From Volvariella volvacea V23 (lineage: Eukaryota; Basidiomycota; Agaricomycetes; Agaricales; Pluteaceae): 64,000 nt of DNA. Each line of letters starts with the position of its first letter. Position 1 is the first letter of the stretch. This document shows positions 45,891 through 58,841 of the stretch, one piece after another. A model generated the notes under the pieces. That model had not been told where the DNA came from and made no database searches. It worked only from the letters and a program-made list of their open reading frames with translations. The position numbers were made by a program, and so were the translations under genes. Location: contig KB722746.1 in NCBI GenBank assembly GCA_000349905.1, positions 432,273 to 496,272 of the forward strand, given 5' to 3'.

Positions 45891-47540
45891 ATGTTTCGCA
45901 AAGCTGCGTTGATTGCGTTCTCTTTCTTCTCCATCGCCTACGGCCAACAGGTTGGAACGGTACAAGCCGAGAACCACCCCAGGCTTACTTGGTCCAAATG
46001 TACTGCCAGCGGTTGCGTCGCTCAATCATCTGGTTCAGTCGTCCTAGATGCCAACTGGCGCTGGGTACATGACAAGAACGGCTATACCAACTGCTACACC
46101 GGCAACGCTTGGAACACCACCATCTGCCCCAATGGTTCCACCTGTGCTAGCAATTGCGCTCTCGATGGTGCCGACTACCAAGGCACATACGGTATCACCA
46201 CCAGCGGCAACTCACTCACCCTGAAATTTGTTACTCAGAGCAGCCAGAAGAACGTTGGTAGCCGTGTCTACCTCCTTGCGAGCGACACTCGCTACGAGAT
46301 GTTTAACCTCCTCAATAAGGAGTTCACCTTCGACGTAGATGTTTCCCAACTCCCGTGCGGTCTGAACGGCGCGCTCTACTTCTCTGAGATGGATGCCGAT
46401 GGTGGTACGAGTCGCTTCCCTACGAACACAGCTGGTGCCAGGTATGGTACCGGTTATTGCGACTCTCAGTGTGCTCGCGATATCAAATTCATTAACGGAG
46501 AGGTAAGCCTTCCCGATCTTTCAACGGTTTATGTTCCTCACACCAGTTTTCCAGGCCAACGTCGCAAATTGGACCGCCTCTCCAACTGACCCCAATGCAG
46601 GAACCGGTCAATACGGAGCCTGCTGCGGTGAGATGGATATCTGGGAGGCGAACTCCATCTCTACTGCTTATACCCCTCACCCATGCACATCCACGGGTCA
46701 GGTCCGCTGCAGTGGTACTGCCTGCGGTGGTCCCAACAATCGTTACGGCTCCGTTTGCGATCCTGACGGCTGCGACTTCAACTCCTACCGTCAGGGCGTA
46801 TATGATTTCTACGGACCTGGATCATCCAATACCATTGATACCACCAAGAAAGTCACGGTCGTGACGCAATTCTACACCAGCAACAACAGTACCACCGGCA
46901 CTCTCAGCGAAATTCGCCGCATCTACGTTCAGGATGGCCGAGTTATCCAGAACTCCAAGACTACCTTCAGCGGCATTTCTCCCTATGATTCCATCACCAG
47001 TCAATACTGCGCTGATCAAAAGACCTTCTTCAACGACCACGAGTCATTCGCTAGCAAGGGCGGAATGGCAGGAATGGGCCGTGCCTTGGCAAGGGGCATG
47101 GTCTTGGTCATGTCCATCTGGGACGATCACTACGCCCACATGTTGTGGCTCGACAGCACCTACCCAACCGACGCCGACCCATCTATCCCAGGAAAGAAGC
47201 GTGGCACCTGCCCTACCACCTCTGGAGACCCTAAGGACGTTGAAGCCCAATATCCCAATGCCCAAGTCACCTTCTCCAACATTCGCTTCGGTGATATCGG
47301 AACTACATACACCGGTGGTGGCTCTACCTCCAACCCAGGAACTCCCACGACTACCACTTCTGCACCCGCTGCAACCCAAACCAGATGGGGTCAATGGTAG
47401 GTTATTCTACACCGAAACGTGGCGCTTTTGACTGACTGCTTTGTTTTCCCAGCGGTGGTCAAGGTTGGACTGGCCCCACTGCCTGTGAGAGTGGCACGAG
47501 ATGCGTCGTTGTCAACCAATGGTACCACCAGTGTCAATAA
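45891..47540 (+). CDS. GH7 cellobiohydrolase with C-terminal CBM1
   Basis: Exons are 45891-46502, 46555-47396 and 47453-47540. A signal peptide ([18 protein letters not shown]) is followed by the mature start QQVGT. The GH7 catalytic motif is [10 protein letters not shown], with the nucleophile and acid/base glutamates. Many cysteines ([15 protein letters not shown]) fit the disulfide pattern. A Ser/Thr/Pro linker ([14 protein letters not shown]) leads to CBM1, [13 protein letters not shown]...CESGTRC...WYHQC, whose first Trp-Gly-Gln and following Cys are split by the last intron. The enzyme releases cellobiose from cellulose chain ends outside the cell. It is about 513 residues, normal for CBM1-bearing cellobiohydrolase I. 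It marks the fungus as a plant-biomass degrader. Confidence 0.95.
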
Positions 47541-48154
47541 GCGTGTAGTTCGTAGTTCTGCAATCCGTTCATCTAGCTGTTCCCCGATGAATCTCCCCCT
47601 CGTTCAAATCAAATTTCGTGATTGCCTGAAACTCAACCTGGTTTCACATGGGGCTTTCGGTGGATTTTTTCCCCCCTTTTTTACTCAGCCTCAGTTTGTC
47701 AAAACTGTATACCCGCTCTCGCCAGTCATCGTTCATCGCGTCAAAGCATCAACGTCATCAATTGTTACGATCGTGCGATCCACACTTATACTCATTTTCT
47801 GCTCTTGAGGCCGCCCCTTTCACTTATTGTACCACACTCCGTGCTGTGCGGCGTTCCAGTTGGACTCCAATAGTATTGGACTTGTTGAATTTGGGAGCCT
47901 TGTGTAATACAGGCCACAATAGAGGCACCTGCTGCCACCGCCGAACCTGCTGGAATACAAAACAAATAGAGTCAAATAAACTCGTTAGTAAGGCTCATGA
48001 GCGCGAGGTAGGCCAGACGTTCGACATGGCGTCCTTAACCCTCGAATGATCAACTCATGACTAAGGTCGAGGATTTTTAAGCCATTTTGTCTCAAAACAA
48101 GAATATGTCCATGGGCGAATCGGGCATCAGAGCGAGTACCATCGAAGGGAGTTG
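47541..48154. other. 3' region of the GH7 gene
   Basis: A pyrimidine-rich stretch near 47665-47690 and nothing gene-like; probably 3' UTR followed by the edge of the Copia relic. Confidence 0.4.
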
Positions 48155-48440
48155 AAGGAGATTGCAGGATGGACCAAGAAAATCCCGGCCGTTTCTCTCT
48201 TGTTACAATAGAGTCGGAAGGAGTGGCAGCGAGTTGACGGGATTTTTCATTGAGCAGGCGGGCAATAACAAAGTCAAGAGTAAGCGAGTCGGGATCAACA
48301 GCATCAAGCGTGACGATCAGGTTGTTGTAGGAAGGGGGAAGACCAGCGGTGAGAACGAGGATCACGTTTCTTCCGTAATTCGGTATTTTCCTGAGCCATG
48401 ATTGGAAGGTATAGCATGGGGCATACAGTCCCGAATCCAT
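48155..48440 (-). mobile_element. Ty1/Copia-type gag fragment
   Basis: The minus-strand frame 48440-48000 encodes VILVLTAGLPPSYNNLIVTL and SLTLDFVIARLLNEKSRQLA. This is the end of the UBN2-type gag domain of Copia elements (LTSLPxSYxxLVxAL...LTLxxVxxRLLxEExR). No zinc knuckle, protease or polymerase follows, and no LTRs were found nearby, so it is an isolated relic. Confidence 0.75.
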
Positions 48441-48833
48441 CCTAAGTGTATCGGCGGAAGAGGATGCTTGTCCTCGTCATTGAACCTAGATTACGAAGAC
48501 ACACCATTATATCAAATAGCTGTATTTGGATACACCCATCGATTGGTGGAACCTCGGTGATTAATACGGCAGCAAATTGGCCTCGGGAGCAAAGGAATGG
48601 ACGATCCCTGTCACGCCATCAGATGCTTACAACTTGACCTCACTCCCTGCCATCGATGAAGCACGCAAAAACCACGTAATTATCCGGGAGATTGTGGAGC
48701 GTTGAGTAGGTTATAGAGGCCTGAAGAGTGAGCCGCCATCCCAACAATCAACTTCTCACAACATCATTTTACCTCCTCTTCGTCGCCTCACTTAAAGCTC
48801 ACTCAAACTCAATCCAAAGCTTACCACAACGAA
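48441..48833. other. Promoter region of reductase copy 1
   Basis: About 390 bases without a gene. The last 120 bases are rich in CTCACTT/CACAAC-type leader sequence. Confidence 0.45.
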
Positions 48834-50260
48834 ATGTCCGGAAAGCTTGTACTCGTGCGTGTTCTTATAGACACCATCATAGAGTAGTTCAATCTGATGC
48901 TGTCGGCCTGGGTTACTGGAGTCACAGGATTCATCGCAGGCCACATCGCCCTTCAACTTTTAGAGCAGGGATACAGAGTCAGGGGGTACGTGGCCATTTT
49001 ATCCTGTTTATTTTTCTTCCCCTCACCTTCATCTCAATGCCCTTCTTCACGCACACACACCCCAGTACTATCCGTGGTGCAAAAGTCAATAAGCTAAAAG
49101 AAACCATCAAGCTCCCTGGACTCGAATTCGTTCAGATTAACGATGTTGCTACTGGTGATTTTACGGAGGCTTTGAAGGGTGAGTTTCTACTTGATGACTG
49201 CTTATTCATTCTCTCGCCGCATACCCGCCCACACTCCCTCGAGACGTAGAAGCTATTGTCCACGTCGCATCTCCACTCCCTGGTAAAGCCTCAGCTGACG
49301 ACACCCTCAACGTGAGCACTCCTTTGGCATTTCGGACTCGCAAGTCTGACACAATCCCTAGTCGGCAATTGACGGCACACTCAACATTGTAAAGCAAGCC
49401 GAGGCTCTGGGTATCTACAAAGTTGTTGTGACTAGTAGCTATGTCTCCGTATTGGAACGTAAGCATCCGTGTCTTCTCGCATTTTATTAATATGACACAA
49501 GGCAAGAATCATTCAGCATCATTTCAACCTGCCTTCCAGGGCATCGAGCTCAGTGACTCTGGTAAGCTCACTGAAGCGTCCTCTCCCTTGACACAACTAA
49601 CCTGATACATAGATTGGGGTGAGGTGACAAGGAGCCAAGTGCTAGAGAGAGCCGACGACGCATACTACGTGTACTTTGCCTCTAAGTTACTTGCTGAACG
49701 TGCCCTCTGGGATTACCTCAAGGACCATCCCAAATTCGATGTCGCCACTAGTTAGTCACCTTCGTTTTTACTATAACCTCTTCTTGAGCTCTCCCCTCAT
49801 CTGTTTAGTTCTCCCTGTATACGTGTTCGGTCCGTTCGCAGAACCATTCCCCTTCCCTACTCCAGCTGCTCTAGCTCTAGGAACCAACGGCTACATCTGG
49901 AATATCATCAACAGCAGAGTGCCCCACCAAGGACCACCCTTCTTCGTCGACGTCCGGGACGTAGCAAAGGCCCATGTCCGTGCGTTGTCCGTTCCACCTT
50001 CTCCCACACCGGAAGCTAAGCGATTCATGGTCAACGCTGGAAAATATACCTGGAAGCAAGCCACTCAATACATCAACCGTACCAGACCGGAAATTAAGAC
50101 ACCAACGCTAGAAGCATTTGGGGAGTTCCCCGGACCGCTCAGCACCCTTGTGACGACTAGAGCTAAGGAAGTTTTGGGGCTGGACAAGTATGTTGAGTTT
50201 GAGAAAACTATCGATGATGCTATCGAGAGTTTGTATGCTGCTTCGAAAACCTGGGCTTAG
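48834..50260 (+). CDS. Extended SDR, dihydroflavonol-4-reductase/aldehyde-reductase type, copy 1
   Basis: It starts MSGKLVL at 48834. After an intron comes the nucleotide-binding VTGVTGFIAGHIALQLLEQG, then further small exons: IRGAKVNKLKETIKLPGLEF, IVHVASPLPGKA, VVVTSSYVSVL and the catalytic YYVYFASKLLAERALWDY (YxxxK). The last exon has NGYIWNIINSRVPHQGPPFF and VDVRDVAKAHVRAL. Members reduce ketones or aldehydes with NADPH (fungal methylglyoxal or ketone reductases). The first intron lacks a normal acceptor: where copy 2 has CTTAG before VTG, this copy has CCTGG. Use of the upstream TAG would insert about eight residues into the first beta strand. Confidence 0.8.
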
Positions 50261-52067
50261 ATTAAAAATCGCCCGCTGTATTCCGTAGTAAATGTATAGT
50301 AGCTTGCTAAAAAAGTGTATATTCTACCAGCTACGCGCATGAGAGTGAGGCTTGTGTTCCATTCAGGCAACGCAAAAGTGGTATCCCCGGCGAAACGAGG
50401 GATTTATCCGGTAGAGATTGAAAATCTGTGGGGATCAGATCACAACAAAAAGATTTGAAGACCGGGTGTTCAAAGTACTTGGGAACCTTGAGAATGAGGC
50501 GACCTAATTTGGTGCTTGAGGGTGGTCGGTTCGTCCTGCCACGGGTAGTGTTTCATTTCAGAATTGCTATGCCAAGACTCACTATCAAAAAAAATCTGTA
50601 AAGGATGCTTGGAGAATCTGCTGCGGTGGATATATGTTTAGGTCAGCTGGTAGGCTCGCTAATGCCAAGCACTAAGGCTCAGTACTTTAAGCCACGGCCT
50701 AACGCATTTATCACCTCTAGTGATCTTCAGGTGGATCAGAGACAGATACATCAGATGATATCCAATTCTATTGATGTTCTTATCGTTCCGCGCGCTCATT
50801 ATTCATTAGGTAAAGGGAAAATTACTTGGCTGCTGGCACTGAGAAGTCAATCCGGAAATCAACAGCGAATTATAATGAAATTACGCTAAAGATCGCTGTT
50901 CGGCGTAGGTTGGGTCTGGAAAATATGTCCACCCATCAGCGAACCGACTGCGCACGAATCCACTATCAATGAGTGCTTTTCTGCATGACTTATTGCAGAA
51001 ATGCGGCCATTGCTCTACTTGTATTGATAGCCCCGTTCTGCTGGGCGCTCTAAGTCATACGGACAAGCAGCTTAGGAATAATTCGGTGGACCAACAAAAA
51101 GCACTCTATGGGGCATCCTCGTCGCGCTGATCACGGTATGGGACTCAACGGAAGCGCGAACCCACCGGTGCCGCTACTTTTGCGATCGAGAACATGCTGC
51201 AGGCGGCCGCGGCAACGGAACTTCATTAAAAATGATCCAAACAAGACCCTACAAAGCTCATGATTGGGCGTTCCAACTTCAAAGTCCATGGGTCCACGAG
51301 TGCGACCTTACCTATCGTGTTGCCTTGGCTCTATACCATTCCTTTACAGGTTTACCGCGAATGAATCTGGTCTGCTTTTGCGCTGTGCTTGCATACGTCC
51401 TCCCTGACTAAGACCGAAGTTTTGTTAGAATTGGATGCTGTCAAGCAATGCCCGAGCCATCGCCGAACCTGAGGGTGAATGCAATTCAGCGACGTCGCAA
51501 GGGGAAGTCAAAAAACAAGTGACCGTAAGCACTCGGTATCCTGTCCCTACATCGCCCCGATAAGAACAGGAAGGAATGACACACATCACTGGCGCTCCAG
51601 CACAGAGAAAGCCGCGGCATTAGCTGTTACCGGCGGGAAGAAACCGACGTTTGGTCTGCTTTCCATTGGTCTACGATTTTATTTTGCGATAGGCTCGGGA
51701 ATTTACCAAGTTGTATTAGGAATACATGCCCTTCTGAAGGGCACCGCTCAGTGATAAACCACACCAGATGTGGATATGTCAAACTAAAAAAAATGAGTTG
51801 ATGGATTACGCCACCAGGTCAGCTTTGACAGTATTAGAAATATATATGCATACGCGTACAAGCCAAGGGATTGCTTCCAATAGGCCATTATTGTGCTTCT
51901 CAACCCAATCACCTGATGGGCCCCGAACTAGGACCGTGATGTGGGACCTCCATGAGGGCGTATAAAAACCAGGCCAGGGCCTCGTCATATCTCCAGCAAC
52001 TCCTACTTTCATATCTACTTTTCACTGCCTCTTACCCCCACATCACCAAATCCTGCCTTGCTGCACA
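50261..52067. other. Spacer between the two reductases
   Basis: About 1.8 kb. Plus-strand frames at 50605-50889 and 51479-51754 are open but unrecognised and low in coding character. TATAAA at 51961-51966 is probably the core promoter of copy 2. Confidence 0.4.
51961..51966 (+). promoter_or_regulatory. TATA box of reductase copy 2
   Basis: TATAAA lies about 100 bases before the start codon at 52068. Confidence 0.55.
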
Positions 52068-53538
52068 ATGTCCGAAAAGCTCGTACTAGTACGATCTACC
52101 ACTATTGAAACATCGTGGCGCTTACCCATCTGATACTATCAACTTAGGTCACTGGAGTCACTGGCTTCATTGCAGGCCACGTTGTCCTCCAGCTTCTTGA
52201 ACAAGGCTACAAGGTCCGAGGGTACGTACGCTCAGCCGCCCACGTCTCATGCCTTGACCAACTTTACTAACGTCTCCCTCCACCATCACACATACCAGAA
52301 CTGCCCGTGGCTCCAAGGTCAACGGCCTCACAGAAACCATCAAACTCCCCCGCCTTGAATTTGTTCGAATCGACGACGTTGCGACTGGTGATTTTACTGA
52401 AGCCCTGAAAAGCGTCGATGCGGTCGTCCACGTTGCCTCTCCACTACCCGGTCACGCATCCGTTGATGATACCCTCAACGTAAGTGTCCACCTTCATATC
52501 CACTATCGTTGTGTCAGGCACCAGCAGGAGAAACTACTGAGCTAATGGGAAAAATTTTAGACTGCTATCGATGGGACGTTGAATGTCGTCAAGCAAGCTG
52601 CCGCAGCTGGGATAAGTAAGGTCGTCGTCACCAGCAGCTTCGGCTCTGTTTTAGATCGTGAGTGTTTGCTTTGCCATTCAACTCTATAGAGCCACTCAAC
52701 GACCATACTCCCCCCAGCCTCCTTGCGCCCTGGTTTTGCAGGTCTCCAGTTCACTGACTCCCGTAAGTCCGCTTGCCCTGTGCTCATACTCCCTCTCACC
52801 CGACTCCTAAAATTCATTCACCAGAATGGGGAGAGGTAACAAGGGCACAGGTCTTGGAAAAAGGAGAGGATCCTTACTACGTCTACTTTGCCTCTAAAAT
52901 CCTCGCCGAACGTGCGCTTTGGGATTACGTCAAGGAGCACCCAGAGCTCGACATTGCTACCAGTACGCGTCATCCTTACCTTTCAGTATACCAACCTATT
53001 AACACTAATGCGCCCACCTCCTCTTCCTCCCTCCCTACCACTTCTCTCTCCTCTCCCCCTCTCTCCTGCTTCCTGCTCCCCCATCTCGCTCCTAGTCCTC
53101 CCTGGCTTTGTGTATGGCCCATTCGCCAAGCACTTCCCCTTCCCCTCCCCTTCTTCTCTAGGAACAAACGGATACGTCTGGGCCCTCATGAACGGCCAAA
53201 AGCCCACTCAACCACCCCCCTTCTTCGTCGACGTCCGCGACGTCGCCCAGGCGCACGTCCTCGCCCTATCCCTCCCCGCCACCCCGGACCTCGAAGCCAA
53301 AAGGTTCTTGGTCAACGCCGGGAACTATACCTGGAAGCAGGCCGCTCAGCATCTGAACCAAGCCAGGCCGGACATCAAGACTGCAAGCAAAGAAGAGTTT
53401 GGGGAGCTGCCCGGACCTGCTAGTGAGCTCGTCGATAAGAGGGCCAGGGAGGTACTAGGGTTGAAGTATGTTGACTTTGGCAAGACCGTCGAGGATGCCG
53501 TCGATAGTTTGTTGGAGGCTAAGAAGACCTGGGCCTAG
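52068..53538 (+). CDS. Extended SDR, dihydroflavonol-4-reductase/aldehyde-reductase type, copy 2
   Basis: It starts MSEKLVL at 52068. The second exon follows a normal acceptor (CAACTTAG) with VTGVTGFIAGHVVLQLLEQG. Exons continue ARGSKVNGLTETIKLPRLEF, VVHVASPLPGHASVDDTLN, VVVTSSFGSVLD, then the catalytic YYVYFASKILAERALWDYVK. The last exon is GFVYGPFAKHFPFPSPSSLG through FFVDVRDVAQAHVLALSLP to the terminal KKTWA. Exon order and sequence match copy 1, so the pair arose by tandem duplication. NADPH-dependent reduction of a carbonyl is expected, with the substrate unknown. Confidence 0.88.
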
Positions 53539-54044
53539 TTATATTAGGGCAAGTACAACATTAACGTCCTACAGGAATCCCCGAGGCATTGCTACTAGTT
53601 TTGTCAATGTATAGTATTACGGTGTTGATCTCGTCTACAATCGAATGAATATCTGTTACAAGTTACCATAAAACTGCCCAGAACGAGTGCCTTCTATCGG
53701 AGTGACGAGATTCGCCTTATTTTATGAATGAACCTCTTCCTGCTTTGCTTCTACGAATGCAGTACATGAGAACAAGAAAGAAACAACAGCCTTGATTACA
53801 AAATGTACAATGCCTAACATGTCACCACATATCTAAATAATTAACTTTTAATTTAATCTATTAGTGTCCCAATCTACATCCCAACAAGAAATGCCAAAAA
53901 ACGGTGAAGTAGCATCGTAAAAAAAGTGCAAGACAACAAAGAGAAAGAAAGAACAAAGAGAAAGAATTCATCTAACATAACTTTATTCCCTCGACCACGA
54001 TCAATTAGCTCTAGCATCCCCTCTGAATGTCGCGCTCGATCTCG
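53539..54044. other. Convergent spacer
   Basis: About 500 AT-leaning bases, 3' UTRs of the reductase and the FUSC-like gene, with AAAGAGAAAGAAAGAAC-type purine repeats near 53935-53965. Confidence 0.5.
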
Positions 54045-57000
54045 TCAGACCTCCCTAGGGGTCGGAGGAGCATAGTGCACAGAATTCGTCCTTGGACCCA
54101 TATCAACCCCAATATGCTGCAATCCAAGTCCGTGGATGTGGTACTGTTCTCCAACCACCTCCTTCGTCGCCAACATCAACTTGTCTAATCTGATCATTAA
54201 TGCGAACATTGTCGACACTCCCACACAAAACATCCTGAGACACATCAAACACACGGTGGAATGGGGATCACCAGTTATCGGGGTGCGACGCGTTAGAGAA
54301 TGCGGAACAGTAGTCGAAAACAGATATGTCACGTACAGGTATTGCTCATTCATCAGTATGTCCATTGTCAACACCCGTGGTAGCCCGTAGTCTTCTTCTG
54401 AGTCTTTGTGAATCACGTCAAGGCCATGATACCGAAGCATAAATCTATCCAATAGTGGACAAGGCGTAATCTGAGGAAGCGGAGTTCCGGTTCTCAGTGA
54501 AGCCGAGATCATATCTATGTCATAACAACAAGCGTGTCAGAGAGGTCAAGAAAAATACATAAGTGTTAAACATACTTATAACAGCCAATATGTCTCCTTG
54601 GAAGTCAGCATCAATACATCTTGTGCGCTTCAAGAATGCTCGCGTCCACGCAGGTTCCAGATGTTCGACGACGGACAACAGATGGGAAAGACAATACGCA
54701 ATTTGCCTAAAAACCAAAAGGGGTAAGAGAAGACGTAAGAACAAGCCCCTTCTCTTCTCAGTTGATACACGCCTTACATTTGTAATTCCTGGATCTTCTT
54801 GTACCTCTTCATCGGCCATCGGCCTCTCAACGAGAACTGCCCAAATTAATGAATCACAACCTCCAATTGAAACGGGCATCGCGACATACTTCATAAATGA
54901 CATTCGTCCTCAACGCCTCCGATCTCTTCAACTTGCTCCTAATCGCAATCAAACTCGTGATAATTTCTTGGATATCTTCATCTCTTCTTGACGAATTCGC
55001 GAATGAAAGGACAGAACAGTACAGCCCGCCCATTTCGCAGCTTGTAGTGGCCAAAATATGGCGTTGGTAGCTCCGAATGGTCGTAGAAGGCGGAAGGAAG
55101 GAGAAGACACTAAAGGTGATGAATGAGATCGATGAACGCGTGGATACGGAGGCTAAAACGGAATTGACTCACAATGCACTACAAACGCCAACTGTGACCA
55201 ATACAAAACGACGCTTTGAAAGATGAAATAAATCGGTGAATCGTATTCAATTGTAGATCGTGCCACTTACCCAAGCAACTTCAAACCCCGAGCCAGGCGA
55301 ACCAGGAACAGGAAGGTGAATATCCTGATACGAATACCCTACAACCTAAAATGTCCCCATCCGATCAATATCACCGTCAACGACAGAAAAGTTCGATAAG
55401 GAAAGCGCCAACTCACCAAAACGGCCGTAACAAAAAACACGATATTCGTCATAGGCGGTACAGGCCAGTATAACCTTGCATAAAAGAAAAACGGGAAGCA
55501 GAATCCACAAACGGCTGCTAGGCCATACGCAAATGTCTCTTCTCTCCCGCTTCCGCATGCGATATACCACATGGCGATGCCGACGACTCCACCGCCGAAC
55601 GTACTCATGATACGCGCGACCAGACCGAATGCGGTGTCGCCTCGGAATCGGGCTATTGTTAGCTGACCCATGAAACTGGGGGGAGAGGAGGTAGAGCGTT
55701 AGGTGGGAGAACGTGGAGGATGTGATTGAACTTACATTGCCCAAACGAAGCGATTAACTAATCAATAAATGTGAGTTAGAGAACTATATAAGAGTAACCT
55801 GGACTTACCATATGCGAAATGCGCCGAGGACTTGAAGAACGAAGGCAGACACAACAAAACTGCAAAGTACGCATAAAATAAGCACCACTTCGCGCGCATA
55901 TACCCCACTCAAAAGAACAAACAGAGGAACAGGAGACTTAACTCGTCAAACACCCAGCCTTCAATGCGAACAGACAATTCCCTCCTCCCAGGCTCACAAT
56001 AGAGTGGTATACACGACTCAGCATCGATTCAAACGCGTTCCTTGGTGGTAGAGCATCAGGATCTCGTCTGCGTGGGAGGTTCAGGTCTTCCATGATAGAC
56101 GGTCCAAGACCCTGGATTCTATCTTTGATAGGGATCAGTTAATCTTCAGCTATGTAATTGAGGAAAGGAAAACACGCACTAGGATCTTCGTCTTCTTCTC
56201 TATCTGTTGTTTCCGTAACATCCCAAGTAGTCCAGATCAGCAAAGCAAGCAACCCTTTCACGGGCGTCCATAATCTCGGTCTTGGCCTCTCATTTTCCAA
56301 CTTGATAATTCCATCGAGCTGAAAAAATGAATAACCCAAACGAAGAACGGAAGTTTGGTGTGACTATATGCGCAAAATCTAACCAAGCGCACACTCACCA
56401 TTGTGATAATGTTAGACGCCATTTGCATTAAATGGTATTGGTAGACGTAACAGTGGAACAAATGCCGATGGGGTGGAATGTCGATATCCTCGTCTTGGTG
56501 ACCGTGTGATTCGAATGCCGCCTTGTAAGGCTCCAGCACCTTATGTCTGAAACCCAGATGCATCATGAGAACGACGACACGCATATAGACGCTGACCCAT
56601 CGTCGGATTATAACAGAACTCACCGGTCGTCCTTTTTGAACCTATCCAAAGCCGACTCGAGCTCATCCCTCACTCTCACAACCTCGTCCAACATCTTCCT
56701 CTGCTTCGCCTCCTTGTCGTACCGACTGACCCAGAAATTGAACCTATCATTCCTTACGGTGCCTAACCACTCGCGGACCTGCCCTACACCAGTTTGACAA
56801 CTCCCAATGAGATCGTGACAGCTGTTGGTGTTACAAAACGTCAAGACACGACCGCGGCTAACCATTTCAGTGGAATAAGCGCGCATATACGCACCTCTCG
56901 TTCAGCAAGCGGGTCGTCCAGCTAGTATGCATCTCAGCATCGGGATGATGCAACCTTGTAGCTTCCAAATTCATGTACTTATGCGACTCGAACACCCCAA

Positions 57001-58841
57001 CGGCTTGTTCAGTTACCCCATGACTTCCCAGGCCAAAGACGGTACCCCCAAATGTACCGCTACCCGTATACGAGCGATGGGCCAGGCCAAGATGGTGCTG
57101 TCTAGACAAGTGGAGAAGCGCATTGTGCAGAAGATTGTGATGGTGGTGGTGTGGATGCGAGTGTGAGTGTGAATGTCCGTGTGAGTGCCCGTGTGAGACG
57201 CCCCCAGCTCCAGATGTACGACCGCGTCTTCTCCTGTGCAAGGATTGCTTTTCGTGGTGTTGATGTCTTCTATGCTCACCTTCTTTTTCATCATCCGTGG
57301 CATCTCTGCTCTCGTCCTTCTTGTGCTGCCTCCTCTCTGGAGACGTATCCCTCGAAGCAGTCGTAGGCGTCGAGCTCCCAAGAACGGGTGTAGCAGACAT
57401 AACCGGCGTCTGTATAACCGAGTGGGCAGGGGTAACCGGAAACCTCTCCCTCGTCGGATCAATCAGCGCAAAGTACATCGACATCCCATTAGCTCTCCCG
57501 ATGATCCTCCTCATCATCTTTTGGAATTCCTTGAAATCAGTGGGAGCAAATCGCGCATATATGGTGTCGTTCCCAAGGAGACGGGCGGAAGCAGCGAGAG
57601 GGACGAAAGCCGCTTCGGCTTGATTGACGGCGTTCACGATTGAGGTTGTGATTTCGGAGAAGGCTGGGAGGTCGGTTGTTGGTGTGTGGAGGAGTTGGCG
57701 GTGAAGGGAGAGACTGGCTTCGAATGGTGCAATGACGGCCTGAAGGCGGGAGGTGAACTGGGAGGAGATGGTGCAGGGGAAGATGAGGATAGAGGAGAGC
57801 AAAGCTATAGCGCTGTGGAATGTGAGAGGGAGGAGTATAGCTCGCCCGCTCTGTCTATGATCAGTAGAGTGCATGATATGTTCTTCGTGACGCTTGCGTA
57901 CCAGATAGAAAGGCCATGGGAAGAGCACCGCCGTAGTGAGACTGATATCTGCATAGGGGTCAATTGATAAGATGCACCTATGTAAAATCGGCTTACCGAG
58001 GCAAATGCATGCAAAGATGGTGGCAAACAAATACGGTCCAGGACCAGTGCGAGCTTTGATATAGAGAAAGAAACAGCTGCCCAAGAAAATAAATACACCA
58101 ATAATTACAGTAGGCTGCGAGATATCAGCGACACAAATTCCGAACGAGAAATGAAAACGTACAGCGGCCTCAATGTATTGCCCGGTGATGGCATGGAGAA
58201 GTGTGACATTGGGGTCATGGTGGGTTCGCGCCCGGTTTGCAAGGAAGATGCCCAAGCAACCCCATCTAGGCGACAGATTGTGAATGGCTAGATCCAAAGC
58301 TCGAAATGAAGAGACTCACGCCCACGCGCCAGCAGAGAATAGAAGGATCAGAAATTCCCTTTCGAGCACGGCTACAAAAGGTTCTGCCGGCGGAGACAAG
58401 AATGATGCTGTCGCGCAATGTAAGCAGACGTTACGAGATGATAGAATAGGACATACCAATCAAGACCAAGAAACTAGCCTACATTTGCACCCATGAGTTC
58501 ATATCAGCAAGCACCACCGTTCATAATGAAATACTCACTTGGCCCATTAGCCGTTCCACGGCAGGTATCAAGAACAGCACCGTCGAAGTCCATGCAGCAA
58601 CGGCGCATCGAATAACAGGTTTTATATTCGACCACGTCCAATTCTCAGGAATCCAAGCAACACTCTGCACTACACCCCGCGCGCACCTTTTCCACAACTC
58701 CTCCTTTTCCTTCTCCTCTTCCTTCTCCTGTTCATCGGCGTCGGGTGGAGTAGCAGGTGCGGACTCCTTTTCTTTTTCCTTTACGTTGGTGTTGATTCGG
58801 AACAACGGTAGGGGAGGCTTTCGTCGGTTGGAGAACGACAT
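54045..58841 (-). CDS. Large membrane protein of the fungal FUSC/ArAE-type family (putative aromatic acid exporter-like)
   Basis: Exon 1 (58841-58539) has a charged Lys/Glu-rich N terminus, then WKRCARGVVQSVAW and a first membrane segment (RCAVAAWTSTVLFLIPAVER). Next exons encode ASFLVLI, ASFLSPPAEPFVAVLEREFL, LGIFLANRARTHHDPNV and PTVIIGVFIFLGSCFFLYIK, which is the fungal 6-TM N-terminal domain. A long cytosolic region contains a His-rich loop (SHGHSHGHSHSHSHPHHHHH). A second membrane set follows (GLAAVCGFCFPFFFYARLYW), and a C-terminal domain (LDKLMLATKEVVGEQYHIHG) ends at 54045. About 15 small introns interrupt it. The combination resembles the fungal ER-transporter 6TM, FUSC-like and DUF2421 architecture. 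The transported substrate is unknown. Confidence 0.82.
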
